Shown here in pieces: positions 24,653-35,699 of a DNA stretch of 64,000 bases. Below the pieces are notes generated by a model. It did not search any database and was not told the origin of the DNA. It saw only the letters and a program-made list of their open reading frames with translations. The stretch covers positions 540,134,083 through 540,198,082 of the forward strand of contig NC_058520.1 in the NCBI RefSeq assembly GCF_904849725.1, read 5' to 3'. Positions within the stretch are counted from its first letter, which is position 1. Each line of letters opens with the position of its first letter. The DNA comes from Hordeum vulgare subsp. vulgare (lineage: Eukaryota; Streptophyta; Magnoliopsida; Poales; Poaceae). The translations under genes were made by a program, and so were the position numbers.

Positions 24653-25687
24653 ATGGCGTCGAACGAAGCTTCAGGATAGGCGATGCAGATCGATGATGTG
24701 CTACTGCTAATGAAGGAATTGGGTCTGAGAGAAGAGGACCTCGACAATGTGATCTTCGATGAGAAGGAGGCGCCGATGGAGTTGGCTAGGGTGAACTCGG
24801 CCAAAACCTTCTCCCAGTACTGGTTCTTTCGGAATATGCGAGCGGCATGGGATCTCGCGCAGGAGGTGGTTTTCAAACCATTAGAGGACAATCTGTTTAT
24901 AGTCCAATTCTCGTGCTTAGGGGATTGGGAGCGAGTTACTCAAGAAGGACCTTGGCACTTCTGAGGAGATGCAGTCATAATCAAGCCCTACGATGCCTTG
25001 GCCAAACCCTCGACAACCCCTCTTGACACTGTCGAGATTTGGGTTCAGATTCACGATGTGCCTCCACTATATGCCCATCTCGTTCCATCACTAGATGCTA
25101 AAGTCGACGAAGTACTGTTTGGGGAGCCACAGTCTTAGGACTTTGCGGGCAACTTCCGCCGCGTGTGGGTTCGGATTAACGTCATGAAGCCTCTAAAGAG
25201 CGATGTCTCACTTATTCGAGGTGGTAAGCGCCAAATTTATAGAGTTAAATATGAAAAACTCCCAGACCGGTGTTCTGTTTGTGGGATGCTTGGACATCTT
25301 TTCAAAGAGCATGGCAATGGTATCCATCCGATGTCCGCACTCATCTTCAAAGATCTAAGGGCTACCTGGGCTATTTGTACAGGCCAGGGACCTGGTGGTG
25401 GCCGTGGTAGAAGAGGAGGGCATCGGGGAGGCCGTGCTGGAGGTAGTGCAACAAGAGGTGATACTGACATTTATGAGATGGAGGATCGGGAGGCAGACCA
25501 GGAAGCGGTGATGGAGGATGCCAACGGTAATAAAAGAGCTTCGAAGCAAACAAAGAGTACGTCAGACTCTACACCGGTTCCTATATTAAGAGGGAAGAGC
25601 TCTCTTGTATCCCTCCCCCACCTTCAATTCAGACAAGCCCAAGGGCCAAGCAGGATACAAAAAGAGCTAAAGCGGGAACCGAACTAG
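24653..25687 (+). pseudogene. LINE ORF1 (RNA-binding protein), broken
   Basis: The start codon at 24653 is followed in the same frame by stops at 24677-24679, 24962-24964 and one more before 25163. The frame then stays open to 25687. The N-terminal domain (about 24683-24964) has the conserved plant LINE pattern ending in GDWERVTQEGPWHF. A zinc-knuckle-like motif CSVCGMLGHLFKEH lies near 25270; the last ligand is His where Cys is usual. An Arg/Gly-rich stretch (GGGRGRRGGHRGGRAGG) near 25390-25450 would bind RNA. ORF1 proteins of this type coat LINE RNA. Broken by nonsense mutations, so not functional. Confidence 0.85.
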
Positions 25688-25769
25688 CCAGGATTTCAGG
25701 TAGCAGTGAAACAGGGATGCACCAAGACAAACATTTGGCGGGTTCCGATGGGGAGCGCCGCCGGGCCCA

Positions 25770-28700
25770 ATGAGTGTCTTCTGCTAGAACTGCCATGGTG
25801 CGGGTAAAGCCACTGTAGTTCGTGAGCTTCATGACTTCGTGAAGAAATTTACCCCTACCCTATTGTGTATTGTAGAAACCCAAGTTGAGGGTGCTAGGGT
25901 AGAATCTATGGCTAGTTCTATCGGTTTTGATAAGGCTTATGTAGTTGACAGTAATGGTAGAAGTGGAGGAATTGGTATTTTTTTTGGAATAGTTCAATAA
26001 AGGTTGAAGTTCTGGGCTATTCCGTTTATCATTTGATGTCTCTGTACCGGAGGAGGGACAAGACCTGCTTGTTTCTATGGAGAAGCTCAAACACATTTGC
26101 GCCACCAAGCATGTACGATACTAAAAAACATCAGCACCCTCAGCAACCTTCCTTGGTTATGTATAGGGGACTTTAACGAAGTTTTACGTCCAGAGGAGCA
26201 CGTCGGAGTGGGCCAACGGAGCAATGCTAAAATTCAAGGGTTCCGAGACACAACTGATATCTGCAGGTTGCTAGATCTTGGCTACAAAGGCCGGTCTTGG
26301 ACATTTGAAAAGAAGGTGGCGTGTGGAAGCTATACGAGATGTCGGCTTGACAGGGCATTGGTGTCAGTCGAATGGCTAGCAAGGTTTTGGGTAGCGTCAC
26401 TGTCACATCTGACAACTGCGACTTCTGACCACGCCCCGCTGCTACTGGAATTGAGAAACACTCATCAACCACGATTTAATTGTACTTTTAAGTATGAGCT
26501 TATGTGGGAGACACATGAAGGACTCATGGATGTAGTCCATGCCTCCTAGGACCCCGGGGCGCCATGTGCTTCAGTACAAGAAATGCGAGCAAAGCTTCAG
26601 AATCTGTGTGGAAGTCTAAAAACGGGGTAGTACTACATTCGGCAGTGTTCGGAAGGAGATCAAGAACCTGAAACAGATGTTGGATGAACTTCGTAGTGAT
26701 CCGTTGAGGACGGGGCCATCGCACGTGGAAATAAAAAACAATGAGAGACTGGTAGAGATGTATCGTCATGAAGAAATTAGGTGGAGGCAACGTGCCCGAG
26801 TGGAATGGTTAACAACTGGGGATAGGAACACCAGGTTCTTCCACCTCCGTGCTAGTCTTCGAAGTAAAAATAACATGATCAAATCTCTACAGAATTCGCT
26901 GGGTGTGGAAGTAAGTGACCCGGGAGAATTAAAGGTGTTGGCTAATTCTTTCTATCAGCAACTCTATGCATCGGAGGGGGTCCAGCACATTGAGGAGGTA
27001 CTAGCTCATGTGCCGCCGAAGGTCACATAGGAGATGAATGCATCGTTGTGCGCCCCATAGACGACAGATGAGGTCAAGATTGACTTATTCCAAATGTTCC
27101 CCACGAAAGCACCGGGGCCTGATGGATTCCCAGCTCATTTCTATGAGCGGAATTGGGATATTTGTGGGGATGAAGTTACACAGATTTTCCTGAGGATTGC
27201 CAAAAGGGAGGAGAGCCTTGAATGTATAAATGATACAATTCTGGTTCTTATAAGGTAACAAACCCTACAAACCTATCTCAGTTCATACCTATTAGTCTAT
27301 GCAATGTCTTGTATAAGATTGCTTCCAAAGTAATCGCTAATAGGCTGAAAATCATCCTGTCTGGCATCATCTGGAAGAGCAATCAGCTTTTGTCCTAGGT
27401 AGATTGATTACCGATAATATCATGTCCTCCTATGAGTGCCTACATTTTATGAAGCGTACAAAATCAAAGGCAAACAGTTTTTTACACTAAAAAAAAGGCA
27501 AACAGTTTTTGCGCCCTGAAACTTGATATGATGAAAGCCTATGACAGGTTAGAGTGGCCCTATCTAAAGGCTATCATGATCAAACTTGGTTTTGCTAGGC
27601 AATGGATTGATATTGTTATGAGCATGGTTGCATCAGTTTCATTCTCAGTGATGTTAAACGAAGGGAAACTTGAAACTTTCAAACCCTCCCGAGGGATCTG
27701 ACACGGAGACCCAATATTCCCGTATTTGTTCTTGATTGCAGCATAGCGCCTCTCGTGCCTCCTGAAATCCAGTTCTCAGTAATCTACCATATTAGATATT
27801 AAGGTGGCCCCTTCGGCTCCCACCATTAGTCACCTCTTATTTGCGGATGACAGCCTCTTGCTTTTCAAGGCCAATGTCGAGGAAACAATGGCGGTGTCAA
27901 ACCTATTGGAAACATATTGCAGTGCATCGGGGCCAAAAATAAATCGTGCTAAATCTTCAATATTATTTAGCAAAGGATGCTTGAGTCAGATGAGAGATGC
28001 GGTGAAGAACTCCTTGCAGGTGCACAATGAAACCCTAAGCAAGTGCTACTTGGAAATTCCTACAGATGTTGGCCATTCCAAGAATGGCACCTTCAAATAT
28101 CTTCGTGATTGTGTTTGGGAAAATATCAAGGGGTGGATGGAGAAATTACTTTCGGCAACCGGGAAGGAAGTCTTGATAAAATCCGTTGCACGAGCTATTC
28201 CAGTATTCTCCATGTCTTGCTTTCGGCTCCCAAGGGGTTTATGTGACAGTATTACCTCGATCATTCGACAATTTTGGTGGGGTTCAAAATAAGGGAAAAG
28301 AAAACCTTGCTGGGTCGCATGGGATATAATGACCCTACCAAAGTATCTCGGGGGATTGGGGTTTCGTGATCTAGAGATTTTTAATTTGACTCTTCTTGCA
28401 AGGCAAGCCTCGCGTGTACTGACCAATGACACTTCCCTCAGTGCAAGGATCTTGAAAGTAGTTTATTTTCCTAATTCCAGCTTGTTCAATGTAGAGTTGG
28501 GAGGCCACCCCTCTTAGATTTGGGTCGAGATATCCTAGCACATGGAGTTATTAGGAGGATTAGCAATGGGGCGACCACCGATATTTGGGCCCATAACTGG
28601 ATTCTGTGTGACAGTTTCAAAAGTCCTATCACCTCTCTTGTTCATGAGCCACCGACTTTCGTTGCTCAACTCATAGATCATTCAACTACTTCATGGAATG

Positions 28701-29888
28701 AAAATCTAGTAAGACAAGTATTCACACATTTTGATGCGGAGGAAAATCTGAGGATTCCATTGTGCACTTGATCTGTGCCATATTTTTGGGCTTGGTATGC
28801 TGACAGTAAGGGAAAATTCTCCGTTCGATCAGCTTATAGGATGATCATGTGCACAAAGATTAGCACGGAAGGCTGGGTTGACGAGCAAGTGGGTACGTCG
28901 TTGATTGAATCCAAAAATGACTAGTGGAATTCTATGTGGCACATCAAGGTTCCCTCCAAACTTCGAGTGTTTCTTTGGAGATTGGCTAGACAATCTATTC
29001 CTTGTGGAGTTCTCCTGCAGCACCGGAAAATGGCGACTATAGATACTTGTCCTCTTTGTGGTGCCCAGGATACCTGGCGACATGCACTCCTAACCTGTCC
29101 GATGGCTGGCAGTGTTTGGGTGCTAGCTCCAGAACATATTTTGGAGGTAATGAGCATTCACCTGGAGGAGAGCGCCAAGGACTAGATTTTTGCTCTACAT
29201 GAAATATTGACAGAGTCTGATTTTGTCCGCGTGGTTGTAACCCTATGGGCAATCTGGGGAGCTCATAGGAAAGCTAGTCATGAGGATATTTTCCAGTCAC
29301 CAGGAGGGGGTACACAGTTTCATCAAGTCGTACCTTCAGGAGCTGACAGAGATCAACCACAATCAGCTTCCGGTTAGGAACAATATTCAGCCACAACAGA
29401 CTAATCATTGGATCTCTTCGCCACCGGGGTTTGCTAAACTCAATGCGGATGGAGCTGTCTCGAGACACGGGTTTGGGTTTGTTGGAGTCATTTCAAGGGA
29501 TCAAGGGGGAACTTTCGTGGGAGCTTCAGCGGCAGTCTTCAGATACATCTCAGATCCTCCTACCCTGGAAGCTTTGGCTATTCGTGAAGCTCTTTCGCTG
29601 GCAAAGGATCTATACATCCAAAGCATTGAAGTGGATTCAGATTGTGAAGTAGTGGTGAAGGATATTCGCAATCGAACTTCGTCTACCTACGGTGCTATAG
29701 TTCAAGATATTTTAGATATTTCTTCTTCCTTCAACTCTTGTAAATCCGTTCACGAACGTAGGAGCTCCTACTTCGAAGCTCACAACTTAGCGAAGCATGC
29801 TCTTAACTTGAGAGGTGGCCGCCATGTCTGGTTAGGCCATCCGGGAGACCTGCAATCTGTTCGTGTAAACATTGTGACGAGTCAATAA
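25770..29888 (+). pseudogene. LINE ORF2 (endonuclease, reverse transcriptase, RNase H), broken
   Basis: Domains in order: apurinic endonuclease from about 25770, with CIGDFNEVL near 26160 and TSDHAPLLLEL near 26425; RT with APGPDGFPAHFYERNWD near 27110, KLDMMKAYDRLEW near 27520, HGDPIFPYLFLI near 27705 and the FADDSLLLF catalytic motif near 27840; a zf-RVT cysteine block (CPLCGAQDTWRHALLTC) near 29050; and a C-terminal plant-type RNase H at 29280-29888 beginning near LNADGAVSRHGFGFVG. The reading frame changes at least four times and in-frame stops occur, so the protein is dead. The order and motifs are those of plant L1 elements with an RNase H tail. Confidence 0.9.
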
Positions 29889-29926
29889 AGCTTTGCTGGT
29901 TGTCTCAAAAAAAGGGAAGGAGGGTG

Positions 29927-30520
29927 GGCCAAACCGAATTGGGGAAGGAGGACTCCTCCTTCCAAGTTGTATTGGAGGAGGACTCCTCCGTCTACTCTTG
30001 CGCCGGCCGAACCCTAGGGCTTTGCCCTAGGGCGCCACCCCTCCTCTCCCTCCTATATATAGTGGAGGTGAGGGAGGCTTTTGGCACCTCAAGCCATAGC
30101 GCAGCCGTCTCTCCCTCCACCACTTCATGACACCCCGTAGCTAGTTCGATACGGTACGTTGAAGCCCTGCCGGAGTAGCTCCACCAGTATCACCGCCATG
30201 CCGTTGTGTTGTAGGAAAATTCAGCTACCTCTTTGTCTATCTTGCTGGATCAAGAAGGTGGAGATCGTCATCGAGATGCACGTGTGCTGAACGCGGAGGT
30301 GTCGTCCGTTCGGCGCTAGATCGGGACGGAGTTCGTGGGACGCTTGCGATTTGGATCGCGAAGATGTTCGACTACATCAACCGCATTTCTTAACACTTCC
30401 CGCTTAGCGATCTACAAGGGTATGTGGATCCGATCTCCCCTCTCTTAGATGATCATCACCATGGATAGGTCTTGCATGTGCATAGGAATTTTTTTGTTTC
30501 CCATGCAACATTCCCCAAGA
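29927..30520 (+). repeat. 5' LTR of element G, right part
   Basis: Continues the LTR after the LINE to its end at CATTCCCCAAGA (30509-30520), where the usual CCCCAACA has one change. A TATA box TATATATA is at about 30054-30061 in the same context as in the other LTRs. Confidence 0.9.
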
Positions 30521-31794
30521 GTGGCATCATGAGCTAGGTCTATGCGTAGATGATATCTCGAGTAGAACACAAAAGAGGTTGTGGGCGTTGATGTTCAATT
30601 TGCTGCCCTCCTTAGTATTTTCTTGATTCAGTGGTATTGTTGGATTGAAGCGGCACGAACCAACATTACTCATACACTTACGAGAGACCAGTTCCATCGA
30701 CTAACATGCAACTTGTTGCATAAAGATGATTGGCGGGTGTCTGTTTCTTCAACTTTAGTTGAATCGGATTTGACTGAGGCGGTCCTTGGAAAAGGTTAAA
30801 TAGCAACTTGCATATCACTGTTATGGCTTTGTGTAAGTAAGATGCGATCATACTAGATACCCATAGCAGCCACGTTAAATTTGCAACAACAAATTAGAGG
30901 ACGTCTAGTTTGTTTTTGCAGGGTATGCATGTGATGTGATATGGCCAAAGACATGATATGATATATTTGATGTATGGGATGATCATGTTGTAATAGTTAA
31001 ATATCGACTTGCACGTCGATGCTACGACAACCGGCAGGAGCCATAGGTTTTTTATAATTATTTTGCGCTTGGTGATGCTTTGCTATATCGCTAGTTAGAA
31101 GCCTTAGTAGTACCAACATAGTTAGCGCGACAACCTCGATGGCAGCACAGTGATGCAGATCATGGTGTGGCATCGGTGACGATGGAGATCATGTCGGTGC
31201 TTTGGTGATGGAGATCAAGAAGCACAAATTCATGGCCATATCATGTCACTGCATGTGATGTTAATCCTTTTTTGCTCCTTATTTTGCTTAAGACGACGGT
31301 AGCATTATAAGGTGACCCCTCACTAAAATTTCAAGATAAAATTGTGTTCTCCCTGCACCGTTGCGACAGTTCGTCATTTTGAGACACCACGTGATGATCG
31401 GGTGTGATAGACTCTACCTTCACATACAACGGGTGCAAAACAGTTGCACACGCGGAACGCTCGGGTTAAACTTGACGAGCCTAGCATGTACAGACACGGC
31501 CTCGAAATACAAGAGACGAGACATTGAAGCTAACTCAACTCACGTGATGATCGGACTTGAGTTAGTGAATTTGGACCATGTGACACTCGAATGACTAGAG
31601 GGATGTAAATTTGAGTGGGAGTTTATTAGTAATATGATTAGTTAAACTCAATTATCTTGAACATAGTCTAAGTAATCTTTGCAAAATTTTATGTTGTAGA
31701 TCAACGACTCGCGCAGTAGCAACCCTGAATTTTAATGCATTCCTAGAGAAAGCTAAGCTCAAAGATGATGGAAGCAACTTTGTTGACTAGGCCC
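30521..31794 (+). other. Leader, primer site and gag start of element G
   Basis: Begins GTGGCATCATGAGC, the BARE-type primer site, and matches the leader at 54034-55288. The start of gag (about 31711-31794) matches the intact element, but the start codon context reads CAACGACTC where the intact copy has CATGGCTC, so the ATG is lost, and a TAG replaces the Trp codon just before element D. The last five bases GGCCC (31790-31794) are the target duplication of element D. Confidence 0.8.
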
Positions 31795-33403
31795 TGATAC
31801 GTCTCAAACGTATCTATAATTTTTGTTGGTTTCATGTTGTTATCTTGTCAACTTTGGATGTTTTATATACCTTTTATATCATTTTGGGACTAACTTATTA
31901 ATTCAGTGCCAAGTGCCAGTTCCTGTTTTTTCTGTGTTTTTGACTCTTTTCAAATCTGATTTTGGAACGGAGTCCAAACGGAATAAAATCCTCGAAATAA
32001 ATTGTTCCAGAACAGAAGAAGATCGGGGGACTTGAGGGCCAAGGCAGGAGGCCCACAGGGAGCCCACAAGCCCTGTGGCCGCGGCCAGGGGGGGCCCGTG
32101 GCCACCAGGCTTGTGGCCTCTGTGGAGCTCCCCTGCCCTAGCTCTTTGGCCTATATATTCCCTAAAATCCCAGAAAAAATCAGGGCATCCACAAAACCAC
32201 TTTTCTGCCGCCGCAAGCTTCCATTTCCGCGAGATCTCATATGGAGACCCTTCCCGGTGCCCTACCGGAGGGGACTTTGGAGCTGGAGGGCTTCTACATC
32301 AACATCATCGCCTCTCCTATGACTCGTGAGTAGTCTACTTCAGACCTACGGGTCCGTAGTTAGTAGCTAGATGGCTTATTCTCTCTCTTGGATCTTCAAT
32401 ACAAAGTTCTCCATGATCTTCATGGAGATCTATCCGATGTAATCCTCTTTGGCGGTGTGTTTGTCCAGATCCGATGAATTGTGGATTTGTGATCAGATTA
32501 TCTATGAATTATATTTGAGTCTTTGCTGATTTCTTATATGCATGATTTGATATCCTTGTAAGTCTCTCCGAGTCTTGGGTTTTGTTTGGCCAACTAGATC
32601 TATGATTCTTGCAATGGGAGAAGTGCTTGGTTTTGGGTTCATACCATGCGGTGACCTTTCCCAGTGACAGAAGGGGCAGCAAGGCACGCATCATGTTGTT
32701 GCCATCAAGGGTAACAAGATGGGCTTTCATCATAGATTTGAGATTGTCCATCTACATCATGTCATCTTGCTTAAGGCGTTACTTTGTTCTTTTGAACTCA
32801 ATGCACTAGATGCATGCTAGATGGCGGTTGACGTGTGGAGTAATAGAAGTAGATGCAGAAAGTATCGGTCTACTTGTTTTGGACGTTATGCCTATATGTA
32901 TGATCACTGCCATAGATAACGTCATGACTTTGCGCGGTTCTATCAATTGCTCGACAGTAATTCGTTCACCCACCGTCTACTTGCTTTCATGAGAGAAGCC
33001 ACTAGTGAACACTACGGCCCGCGGGTCTACTCACAACTATCATCTCTGCTTTCACTTTTACTTTGCTTTGTTTACTTTTTGCTTCCAGTTCTCACTTTTC
33101 AAACAATCTATAAGGGATTGACAACCCCTTCATAGCGTTGGGTGCAAGCTCTTTGTGTTTGTGCAGGTACTTGTGACTTGACGCGATCCTCCTACTGGAT
33201 TGATACCTTGGTTCTCAAACTGAGGGAAATATTTACCACCGCAGTGCAACATCACCCTTTCCTCTTCAAGGGAACACCAACGCAAGGGTCCAAGGCCGCG
33301 GGGGAATCCTTTGCATATTTGCCAAGGAAATCCCTATAGGCGTAGCCAGCAGCAGAAGAATTTCTGACGCCGTTGCCGGGGAAGGTCTTTTGTTGTTGTA
33401 GCA
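31795..33403 (+). repeat. 5' LTR of element D
   Basis: Starts TGATACGTCTCAAACG and ends GTTGTAGCA. TATA box TATATAT at 32152-32158 after CTCTTTGGCC. Its last 50 bp contain a PBS-like sequence (33365-33382) that in element H lies outside the LTR. Confidence 0.93.
33365..33382 (+). promoter_or_regulatory. PBS-like sequence inside the 5' LTR of element D
   Basis: TGACGCCGTTGCCGGGGA matches the tRNA-Asp site with one mismatch, better than the site outside the LTR. The same sequence is at 39968-39985 inside the 3' LTR, whose end is fixed by the target duplication, so it is truly part of the LTR. Confidence 0.85.
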
Positions 33404-33413
33404 GAAGGATTTC

Positions 33414-33431
33414 TAATGCCGTTGTCGGGGA
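33414..33431 (+). promoter_or_regulatory. Primer-binding site of element D (decayed tRNA-Asp type)
   Basis: TAATGCCGTTGTCGGGGA, ten bases inside the LTR end, matches TGGCGCCGTTGCCGGGGA at 14 of 18 positions. Confidence 0.75.
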
Positions 33432-33641
33432 GAGATCAAGTCAAGATCGATCCAAGTAAGTGTCACAAACTCATCTCTTGCATTTACCTTTTTTGCCAGT
33501 TGCCTCTCGTTTTCCTCTCCCCCACTTCACATTTGCCGTTTTCATTTGCCTTTCTCCTTTGCCGTTTTCATTTGCCTTTTGCCATTTTCATTTGCCAGTT
33601 TTCTTGCTTGCTTGTGTTCTTGTTTGTTTGTTGAAGTCATC

Positions 33642-35699
33642 ATGGCTGAAAACAACAAACTTTGCGACTTCTCGAATACTAATAATAATGATTTTATTAG
33701 TACTCCGATTGCTCCCACCACTAGTGCGGAATCATATGAAATCAACGTTGCCGTGGTGAATCTTGTTATGAAAGAGTAATTTTCTGGCCTTCCTAGTGAA
33801 GATGCCGCATCCCATCTCAATACTTTCATTGAACTTTGTGATATGCAAAAGAAGAAAGATGTGAATAATGATGTTGTTAAATTGAAGCTTTTTCCGTTCT
33901 CTTTGCGAGATCGTGCAAAAACTTGGTTTTCTTCTTTGCCTAAAAATAGTATCGATTCTTGGAATAAGTGCAAAGATGCTTACATATCCAAGATTATCTC
34001 TCTCCGTAACGATATCATGAATTTCAAGCAACTTTATCATGAACACGTTGCACAATCTTGGGAGAGAATGAAGTTAATGATTAGAAATTGTCCCGCTCAT
34101 GGATTGAGTTTGTGGATGATTATACAAATCTTTTACGCTGGTTTGAATTTTGCTTCTCGAAATATCTTGGACTCCGCCTCAGGTGGAACGTTCATGGAAA
34201 TCACGTTAGGAGAACCTACAAAACTCCTAGACAATATCATGACCAACTACTCTAAGTGGCACACTGAAAGGTCACCTGCTAGCAGAAAGGTACACGCTAT
34301 AGAAGAAATTAACTCGCTTAGTGCTAAGATGGACGAGCTGATGAATTTGGTTGCTAGTAGAAATGCTCCTTTTGATCCTAATGACATGCCACTATCTTCC
34401 TTGATTGAGAGTAGCAACGCTAGTTTGGACGTTAATTTTGTTGGTAGGAACAATTTTGGCAACAACAATGCTTTTAGAGGAAACTATGTTCCTAGGCCTT
34501 TTTGTAGTAACTCCTCTAACAACTATGGCAATTCCTACAACAACACTTATGGAAATCATAACAAATTACCCTCTGATTTAGAGAGTAATATCAAAGAGTT
34601 CATCAACTCTCAAAAGATTTTTAGTGCGTCCATAGAGGAAAAACTACTCAAAATAGACGATTTGGCTAAGAGCATTGATAGGATGTCTTGTGATATTGAT
34701 GCTTTGAAAGTTAGATGTGATCCTCCCAAGGTTAACTTGGACGAAACTTTAAAAGCTATGTGTGTCTCCATGAATGAGAGCAAAGAAAGAACCGCCCAAA
34801 TTCGCGCTAAGCATGAATGGTTTAAAAGGGTGTGTTCTAGTGATGCAAATCACGAAGATCTTAAAGTGCTTGGCGTGAATCCTCTTGAATCTTTGTTTTC
34901 GCGTGTCAAACCTAATGATGAAGGGGATGGATATGAATCCACTTTGGTTGAAAAACGCCCCAATGATTCGGAGTCCACCTATCTTGATGATAAAGGTGTG
35001 GAGAGTGGAGTAGAAGAAATCAAAATATTGGGTAGTAATGAAACTCCCACTTTGGATTTCATGGAATTCAATTATGATAGTTGCTCCTTATTTGAATGCA
35101 TTTCCTTGCTGCAATCCATTGCAAACTCTCCACATGCTTATAGCCAAAGCAAAGCCTTTACCGCACATATCGTAGATGCTATGATGAAATCTCTTGAAGA
35201 AAAACTCGAATTAGAAGTCTCTATACCTAAAAAACTTCATGATGAGTGGGAACCTACTATCAAAATCAAAATCAAAAACTATGAATGTAATGCTATGTGT
35301 GATTTGGGTGCTAGTGTTTCCGCGATTCCAAAGTCTTTATGTGATATTCTTGGTTTTCATGACATTGAAGAGTGTTCTCTTAATTTGCATCTTGCGGATT
35401 TTAGTGTCAAGAAACCCATGGGCAGGATCAATGATGTTCTTATTGTTGCAAATAAGAACTATGTACCCGTGGATTTCATTGTACTTGACATAGACTGCAA
35501 TCCTTCATGTCCCATTATTCTTGGTAGACCTTTCCTAAGGACTATTGGTGCTATCATCGATATGAAGGAAGGGAATATTAGTTTTCAATTTCCTCTAAAG
35601 AAGGGCATGGAGCATTTTCCTAGAAAGAAAATAAGATTGACTTATGAATCTATGATGGGGGCTACTTATGGTTTGAGCACCAAAGATGGCTATACGTGA
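33642..35699 (+). pseudogene. Gag-protease polyprotein of element D, one nonsense codon
   Basis: The frame starts MAENNKLCDFSNTNNND at 33642 and stays in phase to 35699 (685 codons) apart from one TAA at 33777-33779 (codon 46); downstream it is open for 618 codons from an internal Met at 33843. Residues about 75-190 are a plant gypsy Gag core (LKLFPFSLRDRAKTWFSSLP, then a LYHEHVAQSWERMK helix). An Asn-rich linker follows (about 265-310), with no zinc knuckle. Residues about 400-520 are shared with element H. The aspartic protease begins at CDLGASVSAIP, with the catalytic Asp at about residue 554; DLGA is a common plant Athila variant. It ends YGLSTKDGYT. The nearly open frame over 2 kb suggests recent selection for Gag and protease despite the missing RT. 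Confidence 0.88.

Larger units (their letters stand above)
24444..29913 (+). mobile_element. L1-type LINE, full length but broken
   Basis: A 5.5-kb non-LTR retrotransposon with ORF1 (RNA-binding) and ORF2 (endonuclease, RT, zinc finger, RNase H) and a short A tail at 29907-29913. It lies in the A/G-rich part of element G's LTR. The target duplication is GAAAGGAGGGTGG at 24431-24443 and GGAAGGAGGGTGG at about 29915-29927, with one mismatch. The length suggests a near-complete copy, unusual because many LINE copies are 5'-truncated. Confidence 0.9.

Noticed and set aside
26227..26472. Antisense open frames across the LINE, Gag and transposase genes
   Set aside because: They are shadows of the sense coding sequence without domains or conserved starts.
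33365..33403. D's LTR ending at the GGCAGCA-equivalent point, with the extra ~45 bp counted as internal
   Set aside because: The 3' LTR carries the same extra bases and the target duplication GGCCC comes only after them, so they belong to the integrated LTR.
33365..33431. Possible tRNA-Asp gene fragments
   Set aside because: Only the 18-base complement to the tRNA 3' end is present; these are primer-binding sites.
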